Shown here one piece after another: positions 10,706-19,075 of a stretch of DNA of 64,000 bases; position 1 is the stretch's first letter; each line of letters opens with the position of its first letter. The stretch lies in assembly GCF_021117295.1 (NCBI RefSeq), contig NZ_CP088247.1, forward strand, positions 310,001-374,000, read 5' to 3'. A model generated the notes under the pieces. It was given only the letters and a program-made list of their open reading frames with translations. It was not told the origin of the DNA and did not search any database. The translations under genes were made by a program, and so were the position numbers. The stretch comes from Methylorubrum sp. B1-46. Its GTDB lineage: Bacteria; Pseudomonadota; Alphaproteobacteria; Rhizobiales; Beijerinckiaceae.

Positions 10706-12472
10706 ATGCGTTCCAGAGATCAGAAGAAGCTCGCTCAGCAACGGTGCGCCGAGCAGCTCACCCGGAGCATCCGGGGACCCTTCGTCTTCCTGTTCGGAAT
10801 GTCCGGGATCATCAACATCCTGGCGCTGACCGGCTCCTTCTACATGCTGCAGGTCTACGACCGCGCCCTGCCGAGCGGGAGCCTGCCGACGCTCGTCGGG
10901 CTGTCGATCCTCGCCATCGGCCTCTACCTGGCGCAGGGCCTGTTCGACGTTCTCCGCTCGCAGATCCTGGTTCGCCTCGGGGCGCAGTTCGACCGCCGGG
11001 TCGCCCCGCTGGCGCAGCGGGTCGGGATCGACATGCCGCGCTTCGGCTTCTCGACCGCGGAGGCGATGGAGCGTGGCCGCGATGTCGATACCGTCCGCGG
11101 CTTCCTCGGCAGCCCCGGCCTCGTCGCCCTGTTCGACCTGCCGTGGGTGCCGGTCTTCCTCATCTTCGTCTACATGCTGCACCCCTATCTCGGCGCGCTC
11201 ACCGTCGCGGGGGCGGTCGTCCTCGCCCTGCTGACGATCCTCGCCGAGCTCCTGACCCGGCGCTGGACCGGCGCCACGCAGCAGGCCGTGGTGGCCCGCA
11301 ACGCGATCGCGGATTCGAACGCACGCAGCGCCGAGGTGCTCAAGGCGATGGGCTTCGCCGACCGCGCGGTGGACCGCTACCGCCGCGCCAACGACGAGCA
11401 CCTCGACCTCCAGACCCGCACCACCGACATCAGCGGTACCTTCGGTGCGATCGCGCGCGTGCTGCGCATGATCCTGCAATCGGCGGTGCTCGGGCTCGGC
11501 GCCTACCTCGTCATCGGCGGCGAACTCTCCGCCGGAGCCATCATTGCCGCCTCGATCACCTCCGCCCGCGCCATGGCGCCGATCGATCAGGCGATCGGCA
11601 ACTGGAAGGTGATCCTGGCCGCACGGACTGCCTTCCGGCGCCTGAAGGAGACCGTGATTGCCCTGGCCGCGGCCGAGCCGCCGATGCCGCTGCCGCCGGC
11701 GCGCCACTCGCTCAGGGTCGGCCACATCACGGTCGCCGCCCCCGGCACCGGGCGCGTCCTCCTTTCGGATGTCGGGTTCGAGCTCAAGGCCGGGCAGGCG
11801 CTCGGCGTCATCGGGCCGAGCGGCGGCGGCAAAACCACCCTCGGCCGGGCGCTGACCGGGATCTGGCCGCTGCTGCGCGGGAGCGTGCGGCTCGACGAGG
11901 CCGACCTGCCGCAATGGGACGAGGCGAGCCTGGGCGCGATGATCGGCTACCTGCCCCAGGAAGTCTGCCTCATGGACGCGACGGTCGAGGAGAACATCGC
12001 GCGCTTGTCCGAGGACAGCGATCCGGCACTGGTCGTGGCGGCCGCGCAGGCAGCGGGCGTGCACGAGATGATCCTGCGCATGCCCGACGGGTACAAGACC
12101 GAACTCGGACCGCTCGGGACGGCGCTCTCGGGCGGGCAGCGGCAGCGGATCGCGCTGGCTCGCGCGCTGTATGGCAACCCGTTTCTCGTCGTCCTCGACG
12201 AGCCGAACGCCAATCTCGATGCTGAGGGCGAGACGGCGCTCGCCGCGGCGATCCTCGGCGTGCGGGCCCGCGGCGGCGTCGCGATCGTGATCGCTCACCG
12301 GCCTAGCGTGCTGGCGGCGGTGGACCTCGTCGCGGTGATCCAGGACGGCAAGCTCACCGCCTTCGGGCCGAAGGAGGCGATCCTCGGCAAGGCTGCCCGC
12401 GATAGTGCGGCCAGGCTCGACACCGCCCAGGACAACAGGGAGCGCTCCGTGCCGGAGCGGGTGCCCGCATGA
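10706..12472 (+). CDS. Type I secretion ABC transporter/permease (PrtD/HlyB-like)
   Basis: This 588-residue fused membrane/ATPase half-transporter is inner-membrane and drives export of RTX substrates in one step across both membranes, together with an HlyD-type adaptor and TolC. Residues ~25-300 hold the transmembrane segments (FVFLFGMSGIINILALTG at the start). The nucleotide-binding domain has Walker A GPSGGGKTT (~370-378), the signature LSGGQRQR (~475) and Walker B FLVVLDEP (~495). Length and architecture fit PrtD-type exporters, with no C39 peptidase domain. The start ATG follows a purine-rich GAGGGGGAGAG leader. It sits 60 bp after the peroxidase gene and overlaps the next RTX gene by 4 bp (ATGA), so its cargo is almost certainly its two neighbours. 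No adaptor gene is present on this side of the IS element. Confidence 0.93.
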   Translation: MRSRDQKKLAQQRCAEQLTRSIRGPFVFLFGMSGIINILALTGSFYMLQVYDRALPSGSLPTLVGLSILAIGLYLAQGLFDVLRSQILVRLGAQFDRRVAPLAQRVGIDMPRFGFSTAEAMERGRDVDTVRGFLGSPGLVALFDLPWVPVFLIFVYMLHPYLGALTVAGAVVLALLTILAELLTRRWTGATQQAVVARNAIADSNARSAEVLKAMGFADRAVDRYRRANDEHLDLQTRTTDISGTFGAIARVLRMILQSAVLGLGAYLVIGGELSAGAIIAASITSARAMAPIDQAIGNWKVILAARTAFRRLKETVIALAAAEPPMPLPPARHSLRVGHITVAAPGTGRVLLSDVGFELKAGQALGVIGPSGGGKTTLGRALTGIWPLLRGSVRLDEADLPQWDEASLGAMIGYLPQEVCLMDATVEENIARLSEDSDPALVVAAAQAAGVHEMILRMPDGYKTELGPLGTALSGGQRQRIALARALYGNPFLVVLDEPNANLDAEGETALAAAILGVRARGGVAIVIAHRPSVLAAVDLVAVIQDGKLTAFGPKEAILGKAARDSAARLDTAQDNRERSVPERVPA

Positions 12473-14562
12473 CCATCGAGATTAAGGGCACGAAGCCCGG
12501 CCGGGACGCGGCCGAAGGGGCCGAGCGCTACGTCTCGCGCAGCGCCGACCGGCGCTCGGGCGCCCCCTACTACGCGGCCGTCGCGGTCGCGGCCGTGGCG
12601 GCCTACCTCAAATCCCTGTTCCTGCCCCGCGCGACCCTGGCGGAAGAGGTGGAGCCGGAGGCCGTGGCCGCCCGCGCCGACGCCCTGCGCCTCGTCCATT
12701 CCGAGGAGATCGCCGCGCCGGTCTCGGGAAAAGCCGCCGAGGCACCGAGGCCGCTGGCCGAGCCGCCCTCTCCGGTTCTGCAATCCGGCATGTCCCTGTT
12801 CGACGACGGGCACGAACTGTTCTCGCGCGGACTCCGTTTCGCCAGGCCCGACCCGCGTCCGGACCTCAGCGACTTTAAGGCATCGCCGATCATCCCCCAG
12901 CCGATCAATGACAATGGCGGTTCCCTCGCCGCCGGATCGGGCGGGCGCGGTGGCGGGCAGACGAGCGGCAGCGGCCGACCGCAGGACGCAAGCCGCCCGG
13001 AGCCGCAGGAGCCCGGCGACGGGACGAAGGCGCCCCCCGGGCCGCACGGAGAGGACAAGGGCGACAAGACGGATCAAAGGACTGACGGGCAAGGTGGATC
13101 AAACCCGCAAGGGCCTGCCCCACCGGAAGGCGGGGTCCGGGTGCCCCCCGGTTCGACACCGGGCGGCGATCTACCCTCCCCTGATCCGGCGACGCCGCCG
13201 CGTGGCCGGGATGACGGGGTGACCGCTCAACGCAACCGCGCGCCCGTCGTGAACGGCCCGGTCCAGCTCGGTGATGTCGCGGGCTGCGCGCTCCTGACCA
13301 TCGCCCTGAGCGATCTCCTGCGCGGCGCCAGCGACCCGGACGGAGACGCGCTCACTGTCCGCGACATCCGGGTCTCCTCCGGTACCGTGACGGCGGATGG
13401 GTCGGGCTGGGTGTTCGACGCCGACGCGCCCGGACCGGTCACGATCACCTACGCGGTGACGGACGGCGAGTTCTCGGTCGCCCGCACGGCCCATCTGACC
13501 GTCCTCGAACGGGCCCTGATCGGCGGCACCGACGGCGACGACCTCATCCTCGGCTCGCCCTGCGCGGACGACATCGCGGCCGGCGAAGGCGACGACAACG
13601 TCGATGCCCGGGGCGGCGACGACCTCGTCGAGGCCGGCAGCGGCAGCGACCACGTGATTGCGGGGGGCGGGGCCGACACGGTCTTGGCCGGCGCGGGCGA
13701 CGACGTCGTGTTCGCAGGTACCGGCGCGGATATCGTCTGGGGCGGCGCGGGTCACGACCGCCTGTTCGGTGAGGCGGGCGACGACCTCCTGTTCGGTGAG
13801 GCGGGGAACGACCTGCTCGACGGCGGCGAGGGACGCGACATCCTGGATGGGGGCGACGGCGACGATCTCGTCCTCGGCGGCGCGGGCGACGACCGCCTCT
13901 ACGGTGCCGCGGGCGACGACGATATGTCCGGCGGCACCGGCGCGGACGTGCTCGTCGGCGATGCGGGCAACGACCGACTGCAGGGCGGCGACGGGGCGGA
14001 CGTGATCTCGGACGGTGCCGGGTGGGACGTCGTCCTGGGCGGAGAGGGCGACGACCTTATCGTCCTCGTCCTCGACGGTCAGGAGGACGCTCTCGAAGGC
14101 GGTTCGGGGCGGGACACGCTCGATCTCTCGGACGCCACGGTCGATCTCGTGGTCGACCTGATCAGCGAGACCGTCTCCGCTGGGGAACTCGGCCTCGACC
14201 GGATCGCCTCGGTCGAAGCGATCATCGCCGGATCGGGGGACGACCGCTTCGTGGTCGGCGACCGGGATCTCGTGCTCACCGGCGGTTCCGGGCGCGACGT
14301 GTTCGCGTTCGCCGCGCCTATCGAGCCTCGAGACGACACCCAGGTCGTGCAGATCACGGATTTCTCGGTCGGGGATTACATCGACCTCGTCCGCTACGCC
14401 CTGTTCACGGACACCACGGCCGGTCGCCCGCTCGCCGATGCGCTGCAGGGCAGGAGCGATGCGCCGACCGGAATCCTGTGCCGGTTCGATCGTTTCGAAG
14501 GCCGGGACTGCACGCTCGTCTCGGCCGACCTCGACCACGACGACACCTGTGTAGGGCGGTGA
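12469..14562 (+). CDS. Cadherin-like/RTX calcium-binding protein, 3' end replaced by IS21
   Basis: The 697-residue protein is translationally coupled to the exporter. It has a short hydrophobic stretch (AAVAVAAVAAYL, ~33-44) and a Pro/Gly/charged low-complexity linker to about residue 255. A cadherin-like domain follows (~258-350, ending in a DGEFSVARTAHLTV-type strand), then many GGxGxDxLxG RTX nonapeptides (~350-530), and finally a beta-rich C-terminal segment. The native sequence stops at about nt 14,549: the last residues (Val-Gly-Arg) and the TGA are encoded by the left end of the IS21 element. Type I secretion signals lie in the last ~50 residues, so the signal may be damaged. The expected role is a surface or secreted adhesin-like protein; whether the truncated form is exported is unknown. 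Confidence 0.82.
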   Translation: MTIEIKGTKPGRDAAEGAERYVSRSADRRSGAPYYAAVAVAAVAAYLKSLFLPRATLAEEVEPEAVAARADALRLVHSEEIAAPVSGKAAEAPRPLAEPPSPVLQSGMSLFDDGHELFSRGLRFARPDPRPDLSDFKASPIIPQPINDNGGSLAAGSGGRGGGQTSGSGRPQDASRPEPQEPGDGTKAPPGPHGEDKGDKTDQRTDGQGGSNPQGPAPPEGGVRVPPGSTPGGDLPSPDPATPPRGRDDGVTAQRNRAPVVNGPVQLGDVAGCALLTIALSDLLRGASDPDGDALTVRDIRVSSGTVTADGSGWVFDADAPGPVTITYAVTDGEFSVARTAHLTVLERALIGGTDGDDLILGSPCADDIAAGEGDDNVDARGGDDLVEAGSGSDHVIAGGGADTVLAGAGDDVVFAGTGADIVWGGAGHDRLFGEAGDDLLFGEAGNDLLDGGEGRDILDGGDGDDLVLGGAGDDRLYGAAGDDDMSGGTGADVLVGDAGNDRLQGGDGADVISDGAGWDVVLGGEGDDLIVLVLDGQEDALEGGSGRDTLDLSDATVDLVVDLISETVSAGELGLDRIASVEAIIAGSGDDRFVVGDRDLVLTGGSGRDVFAFAAPIEPRDDTQVVQITDFSVGDYIDLVRYALFTDTTAGRPLADALQGRSDAPTGILCRFDRFEGRDCTLVSADLDHDDTCVGR

Positions 14563-14654
14563 CAAAACCATCCACTGGAGCGTCGGCTTTGTGCTGATGC
14601 GGGCGGTGTAAAAGCCGGCCAGTGGAGAGGCTTCTCTTTCGAGAGGAGCCGAGG

Positions 14655-16154
14655 ATGTTCGTCGTGGAAGTCTACGCAGCCGTTCGGCAGTTCGTGTTCA
14701 TCGAGGGCCAGTCCCGGCGTGAGGCGGCTCGGGTCTTCGGGTTGAGCCGAGAGACGATCGCCAAGATGTGTCGGTTCTCGTTGCCGCCGGGCTACACACG
14801 CTCGAAGCCGGTCGAGAAGCCGAAGCTCGGGCCTCTTCTGCCAGTGATCGCGGCGATCCTTGAGGCGGACCGGACTGCACCGCTCAAGCAACGCCATACG
14901 GCCAAGCGGATCTTCGAGCGCCTACGCGACGAGCACGGCTATGCCGGTGGCTATACCGTGGTGAAGGACCACGTACGGATCTGCCGAGCACGGGGGCAGG
15001 AGACTTTCGTGCCGCTCGCCCACCCGCCCGGCCATGCCCAGGTCGATTTTGGCGAGGCGGTCGCCACCATCGCTGGCGTGCGCCGCAAGATCCATTTCTT
15101 CTGCATGGATCTGCCGCACTCCGACGCCTGCTTCGTGAAGGCGTATCCGCGGGAGACCACCGAAGCTTTTCTCGACGGGCATGTCGCCGCCTTCGCCTTC
15201 TTCGGCGGCGTGCCTCTGTCGATCCTGTACGACAACACCAAAATCGCAGTGGCCAAGATCTGCGGCGACGGACAGCGTGAGCGTACGCGCGCCTTCACCG
15301 AGTTGGTGAGCCACTGCCTGTTCCGGGATCGCTTCGGCCGTCCGGGCAGGGGCAACGACAAGGGCAAGGTCGAGGGGCTGGTCAAGTTCGCCCGGTCCCA
15401 CTTCATGACCCCGGCTCCGGAGGCGGCCTCGTTCGAGGCGCTGAACGCTGACCTGGAGCGCCGCTGCCGAGCTCGGCAGAACGAGTGCGCCGGGCGGCAT
15501 CCCGAGAGCATCGGAACGCGGCTCATGGCCGATCGAGTGGTTCTGCGAGCCCTGCCGGCGGTGCCGCTGGAGCCGTGCGAGAAGAGGGCCGGGCGCGTCT
15601 CGTCGACCGCGCTGGTGCGCTATCGCGGCAACGACTACTCGGTGCCGACCACCTACGGCTTCCGGGACGTGCTGGTGAAGGGCTTCGTCGAGGAAGTCGT
15701 GATCCTGTGTGCGGGGGTCGAGATCGCCCGGCACCCGCGCAGCTACGGCAGCGGCGTTTTCGTCGCCGAACCTCTGCACTACCTCGCGCTGATCGAGACC
15801 AAGCCGAACGCCCTCGACCAAGCCGCGGCACTCCAGGGCTGGGATCTGCCCGAGGCGTTCCAGCACCTGCGCCACCTTCTGGAGGCGCGCATGGGCAACC
15901 GCGGCAAGCGCGAGTTCATCCAGGTGCTGCGCCTGATGGAGGCGATGCCGAAGGACCTCGTGGCCTGGGCCGTCACCGAGGCGATCCGGCTCGGGGCGAT
16001 TGGCTTCGATGCGGTCAAGTTGATCGCGCTGGCCCGTCTCGAACGGCGGCCGCCTCGGCTCGACTTGTCGGCCTACCCGCATCTGCCCCGGCCTGCGGTG
16101 CGCGCGACGATGGCCGCCGACTACACGGTGCTGGTGCCGGAGGTGGCGGCATGA
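14655..16154 (+). CDS. istA: IS21 transposase IstA
   Basis: The ATG at 14655 is chosen over an in-frame start at 14622 because GAGGAGCCGAGG directly precedes it and the protein then begins MFVVEVYAAVRQFVF like other IstA proteins. The resulting 499 residues contain an N-terminal helix-turn-helix (SRREAARVFGLSRETIAKM). A DDE integrase core follows, with HAQVDFGEA (first Asp), LSILYDNTK (second Asp) and a downstream Glu in the GRGNDKGKVEG region. A C-terminal beta-barrel segment follows that. It cuts and joins the element's ends together with the IstB ATPase. It appears intact. Confidence 0.95.
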   Translation: MFVVEVYAAVRQFVFIEGQSRREAARVFGLSRETIAKMCRFSLPPGYTRSKPVEKPKLGPLLPVIAAILEADRTAPLKQRHTAKRIFERLRDEHGYAGGYTVVKDHVRICRARGQETFVPLAHPPGHAQVDFGEAVATIAGVRRKIHFFCMDLPHSDACFVKAYPRETTEAFLDGHVAAFAFFGGVPLSILYDNTKIAVAKICGDGQRERTRAFTELVSHCLFRDRFGRPGRGNDKGKVEGLVKFARSHFMTPAPEAASFEALNADLERRCRARQNECAGRHPESIGTRLMADRVVLRALPAVPLEPCEKRAGRVSSTALVRYRGNDYSVPTTYGFRDVLVKGFVEEVVILCAGVEIARHPRSYGSGVFVAEPLHYLALIETKPNALDQAAALQGWDLPEAFQHLRHLLEARMGNRGKREFIQVLRLMEAMPKDLVAWAVTEAIRLGAIGFDAVKLIALARLERRPPRLDLSAYPHLPRPAVRATMAADYTVLVPEVAA

Positions 16155-16993
16155 GCGTGAGCGGCGATGAGACGACACCGGGCGTCCTGCTCGCCCATCA
16201 CCTCAAGCAGTTGAAGTTGCCGACGGTCCTGCGCGAGTACGACAAGGTCGCCCGGGACTGCGCCCGGAGCGGCCTCGACCACCCCCGCTATCTGCTGCGG
16301 CTGGTTGAGCTGGAACTGATCGACCGCGAACGGCGCATGGTCGAGCGCCGGATCCGGGCGGCACGCTTCCCGGCGGTGAAGAGCCTCGACACCTTCGACT
16401 TCGCCGCCATCCCGAGCCTGAACAAGATGCTCGTGCTGGAGCTGGCGCGCTGCGGCTACGTCCTCGGTCGGGAGAACGTCATCGCGCTCGGCAACTCCGG
16501 CACCGGCAAGACGCACATCGCCCTGGCTCTCGGACTGGCAGCCTGCCAGAAGGGCTTCTCGGTCACGTTCACCACGGCGGCCTCGCTGGTCAACCAGCTC
16601 ATGGAGGCGCGTGACGAGCGCCGCCTGCTCCGGCTTCAGAGGGAGCTGGCCGCGGTGAAGTTGCTGATTGTCGATGAACTCGGCTACGTGCCGCTGTCGC
16701 CGACGGGGGCCGAGCTTTTGTTCGAGGTCCTGTCCCAGCGCTACGAGCGCGGCTCGACGGTGGTGACCTCGAACCTTCCGTTCGAGGACTGGACCTCGGT
16801 CCTGGGCTCGGAGCGGCTGACCGGTGCGCTGCTGGATCGGCTGACCCATCACGTCAGCATCCTGAGCCTGAACGGAGACAGCTACCGCCTCAGATCCTCC
16901 CGCAGCCGGCGGGGCCGCACAGACAGGGCGGAGCAAAACCAGGCCACCCTTGATGACCCTGATCCCGCGACGGGCGAGATCCGGCCAGCCTGA
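16151..16993 (+). CDS. istB: IS21 helper ATPase IstB
   Basis: The start overlaps the istA stop (ATGA at 16151-16154), giving 280 residues. It is an AAA+/DnaA-like ATPase that assembles on DNA and stimulates IstA transposition. Walker A is GNSGTGKTH (~113-121) and Walker B is KLLIVDELGYVP; VTSNLPFEDW is the sensor region. The C-terminus (SRSRRGRTDRAEQNQ onwards) is slightly longer than usual and charged. It appears intact, so the element may still be active. Confidence 0.95.
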   Translation: MSVSGDETTPGVLLAHHLKQLKLPTVLREYDKVARDCARSGLDHPRYLLRLVELELIDRERRMVERRIRAARFPAVKSLDTFDFAAIPSLNKMLVLELARCGYVLGRENVIALGNSGTGKTHIALALGLAACQKGFSVTFTTAASLVNQLMEARDERRLLRLQRELAAVKLLIVDELGYVPLSPTGAELLFEVLSQRYERGSTVVTSNLPFEDWTSVLGSERLTGALLDRLTHHVSILSLNGDSYRLRSSRSRRGRTDRAEQNQATLDDPDPATGEIRPA

Positions 16994-17115
16994 CCTCACG
17001 ATCCGCGACAAACGATGAAGAGGCCCGATCGGGCCCCTTCATCGTTCAGGCTGTCCGCAGTCCGTGGCCTGGTTTTACTCCGCCACGGCGGCCTAAAATT
17101 GGTCCGCCCTTTACA

Positions 17116-17413
17116 CGCCAAGACCTGGCGCGAACCTGGGCAGGTGCCCTGGCGCTACTCCAAGGCCGGGGTGATCACCACCGATCTCGTCGCCCTGGCC
17201 GACAGCCCGCGGGCGCTGATCGGGCGGCTCGACCGAGAGCGGTCGGGTCCGCTGATGGCGGCGCTCGATGCCTGCAACGCGCGCTGGGGTCGCGGTGCCG
17301 TCGTCCCGGCACGGGCTGGGCTCACGACGAAGCGGGATTGGAACACGAAGTTCGAGATGCGCACGCCCTGTTACACCACGCGAGTTGCGGACCTACCGCT
17401 TGCCCTAGCTTAG
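17116..17413 (+). pseudogene. 3' remnant of a umuC/impB-like Y-family polymerase (DUF4113 region)
   Basis: Only the last ~98 codons remain, beginning exactly at the right end of the IS21 element. The readable peptide (WRYSKAGVITTDL, then GPLMAALDACNARWGRGAVV, then TKFEMRTPCYTTR) is the hallmark C-terminal region of UmuC/ImpB-type error-prone polymerases. The catalytic fingers/palm half is absent from the window. The frame stays open upstream into the IS (apparent ATG at 17015), but those residues are IS sequence. Confidence 0.85.
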
Positions 17414-17459
17414 CGGTAGGAGTCCTGGAAAGGACAACCTCAGGTGCCGGGCAGACGTG

Positions 17460-18287
17460 ATGGATACGAAAGGGTTCCCGAAGCCGATCAACGACACGCA
17501 GCGCGAGTTCCTGCGTCTGTGTGAGCTAGGCGGGGGCGCTCGTGGTGGTCCCCCGCGTGGCAAGGTCCTCGAGGTGCTGCGGGCAAACGGCAAGAGCCTC
17601 AATATGCTCGCGCATGCGGAAGCGCAGGCTCACCTTGCAGCCTACCCGGATGCGAACCCTTGGCACCTCTGCTTCGCGATCGGTCTCTCGTGGGGACACT
17701 TGGCGCGCTTGGATGTGGACTTTACAGGCGCAGTGGCCGGCGTGCTCGCGAACTGGAACAGCGGTGATCTCGCCGCGGCGAAGTCGTTCCACATGGAGCG
17801 TGGTCCGGAGCCCATCGAACAGTCGCTGCGTGGGGCTCATTATCTCTTTGCCCGCGTCATCCTTCCGAAGACATTACCGAGCACCCTGGATCGCCTGGAC
17901 ACCGCGCAGCAGCGCTGGATCTCCCCGATCCTCACCGGGTCAGATCGGCCGCGCTACATCGGCAGCTGGAACGCGACGGCGATGTTCATGGCCGCGCTGT
18001 TCGCTCAACCGTCACTGGCTGCCCTACAGACCGAACCGAGGCCTATGCTGCCGCCTGGTGGCCCGATCTTCAAGGGCCTGCAGATGCTGCACAAGGCTGG
18101 GCTTCTCAAGGATCCCCCGTCCGGCAGCGAATTGGATGACCAGGCGTTTGAGCCCGGGTCCCTGTATGAGAACAACAAGCACCTAGCGGATCTCTGCGCC
18201 GGCCTCCCCGGCTGGAGCCTCATCGATGTTCACAGCGGCGTGTACATGTTGGGTACGCGTCACCCGCATTCGGGCAAGTGGGTCTAG
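17460..18287 (+). CDS. Uncharacterised 275-residue protein next to the defence operon
   Basis: The ATG at 17460 follows a GTG; either could start the gene. I do not recognise the family. It is soluble, with a mainly helical middle (LSWGHLARLDVDFTGAVAGVL) and a C-terminal part rich in Gly/Pro (MLPPGGPIFKGLQML, LPGWSLIDVHSGVYMLG). It has no membrane segment and no obvious nucleotide-binding motif. It is convergent with the HNH gene and the two stop codons share a CTAG (18284-18287). Codon use is less GC-extreme than the T1SS genes. It may be island cargo, and a link to the defence operon is possible but unproven. Confidence 0.7.
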   Translation: MDTKGFPKPINDTQREFLRLCELGGGARGGPPRGKVLEVLRANGKSLNMLAHAEAQAHLAAYPDANPWHLCFAIGLSWGHLARLDVDFTGAVAGVLANWNSGDLAAAKSFHMERGPEPIEQSLRGAHYLFARVILPKTLPSTLDRLDTAQQRWISPILTGSDRPRYIGSWNATAMFMAALFAQPSLAALQTEPRPMLPPGGPIFKGLQMLHKAGLLKDPPSGSELDDQAFEPGSLYENNKHLADLCAGLPGWSLIDVHSGVYMLGTRHPHSGKWV

Positions 18288-19075
18288 AAATCCAGCTCTG
18301 CGAAACCGTGCCGTAGACGGTGGTCCTTGAGATACGGGGCATGCCCCGCACTGACTGACACCGTGACCGGCCGCCCATCGGTTAGGACAGCCGTCGCTCG
18401 GTCTGATAGCTTCGGGCTTACAAGGAGATTGCCATCGTCGCTGAAGCTGACGAGACCTTGATCGAAGGCAGCGTCCCACAGAGCCGAGAGTAAGAGACCG
18501 TTGCAGACGTCGACCCTCTCGTAGTCGTTCGATGCGGCCCAAGGCTTGATGTGAGAAGCCCGAAGTAGGCCTCGGTCCTGCACCCCTGTGATCGCACAGG
18601 TCTGGTTCCAGTATCTGTCCAGATGCTGTCGAAAGATGCCTTGCGCTGTACGGACGATGGCCAACCTTTCAGCGTCGGTCGTCGCAGGCATTGATTGGGC
18701 CGCGTCCAAAAATTCCTGGTAGGCTGATGGCGGTAGTTGCTCGATAACGAGGTGGTAGATTCGAGAAAGAGCGTCTCCGAGATCGACAAGGCTGCCGAGC
18801 GCGCGGCCACTCCGCCCTGGCATAGGACCGGTGTAGTCGGTGCCTGGGAGGATCGCTCCATCGATGCGCGGTTCGCTGAACGACAAAACCCATGGCCCGC
18901 CTTCACCGTGAGCAGCGACGTGGACTTGGAAAGGTGTTGTCGCAGAGCGCAGAAGGTACCAGCCGTCTTGAATCATAGGCTGATCAAGGCCTCTGTGAAA
19001 CCCGTTCCTGTAAGCAGCCTGCCGGATATCGATCCATATCGCAGCCGAATTATAATTGGGATGATCGACTGACAT
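18284..19075 (-). CDS. HNH endonuclease (HNH_2-type), last gene of the DISARM-like operon
   Basis: The 263-residue protein has an unrecognised N-terminal domain (~1-155) and a C-terminal HNH domain. In the C-terminal domain CAITGV, LRASHIKPWAAS, NGLLLSALWDAAFDQGLVSF and LVSPKLS follow the classic order of HNH_2 restriction-type nucleases. The SHI histidine is the likely catalytic one, with Asn of NGL and His/Asp further on for metal binding. The ATG at 19075 shares one base with the methylase stop (a GTG three bases earlier would also work), so it is translationally coupled. In this operon it is the only recognisable nuclease, and I infer that it is the DNA-cutting effector. Confidence 0.88.
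   Translation of the reverse strand: MSVDHPNYNSAAIWIDIRQAAYRNGFHRGLDQPMIQDGWYLLRSATTPFQVHVAAHGEGGPWVLSFSEPRIDGAILPGTDYTGPMPGRSGRALGSLVDLGDALSRIYHLVIEQLPPSAYQEFLDAAQSMPATTDAERLAIVRTAQGIFRQHLDRYWNQTCAITGVQDRGLLRASHIKPWAASNDYERVDVCNGLLLSALWDAAFDQGLVSFSDDGNLLVSPKLSDRATAVLTDGRPVTVSVSAGHAPYLKDHRLRHGFAELDF

Larger units (their letters stand above)
14550..17115 (+). mobile_element. IS21-family insertion sequence
   Basis: The element is about 2,566 bp, a normal IS21 length, with istA and istB overlapping by 4 bp. It starts TGTA at 14550 and ends TACA at 17115. Subterminal repeats typical of the family are visible: GTGACAAAACC..CCACTGGAG (14559-14580) and GTGTAAAAGCC..CCAGTGGAG (14607-14628) match at 16 of 22 positions. 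The right end carries inverted relatives containing TAAAACCAGGCCACGG. The left flank (...GACGACACC) and right flank (CGCCAAGACC...) share no target-site duplication and belong to different broken genes. This points to IS-mediated deletion or recombination between two copies rather than simple insertion. Confidence 0.9.

Noticed and set aside
17015..17115. The ATG at 17015 as the start of a complete 132-residue gene
   Set aside because: Codons 17015-17115 belong to the IS21 right end; the recognisable umuC-type sequence begins only after it, so this is a chimera, not a native gene.
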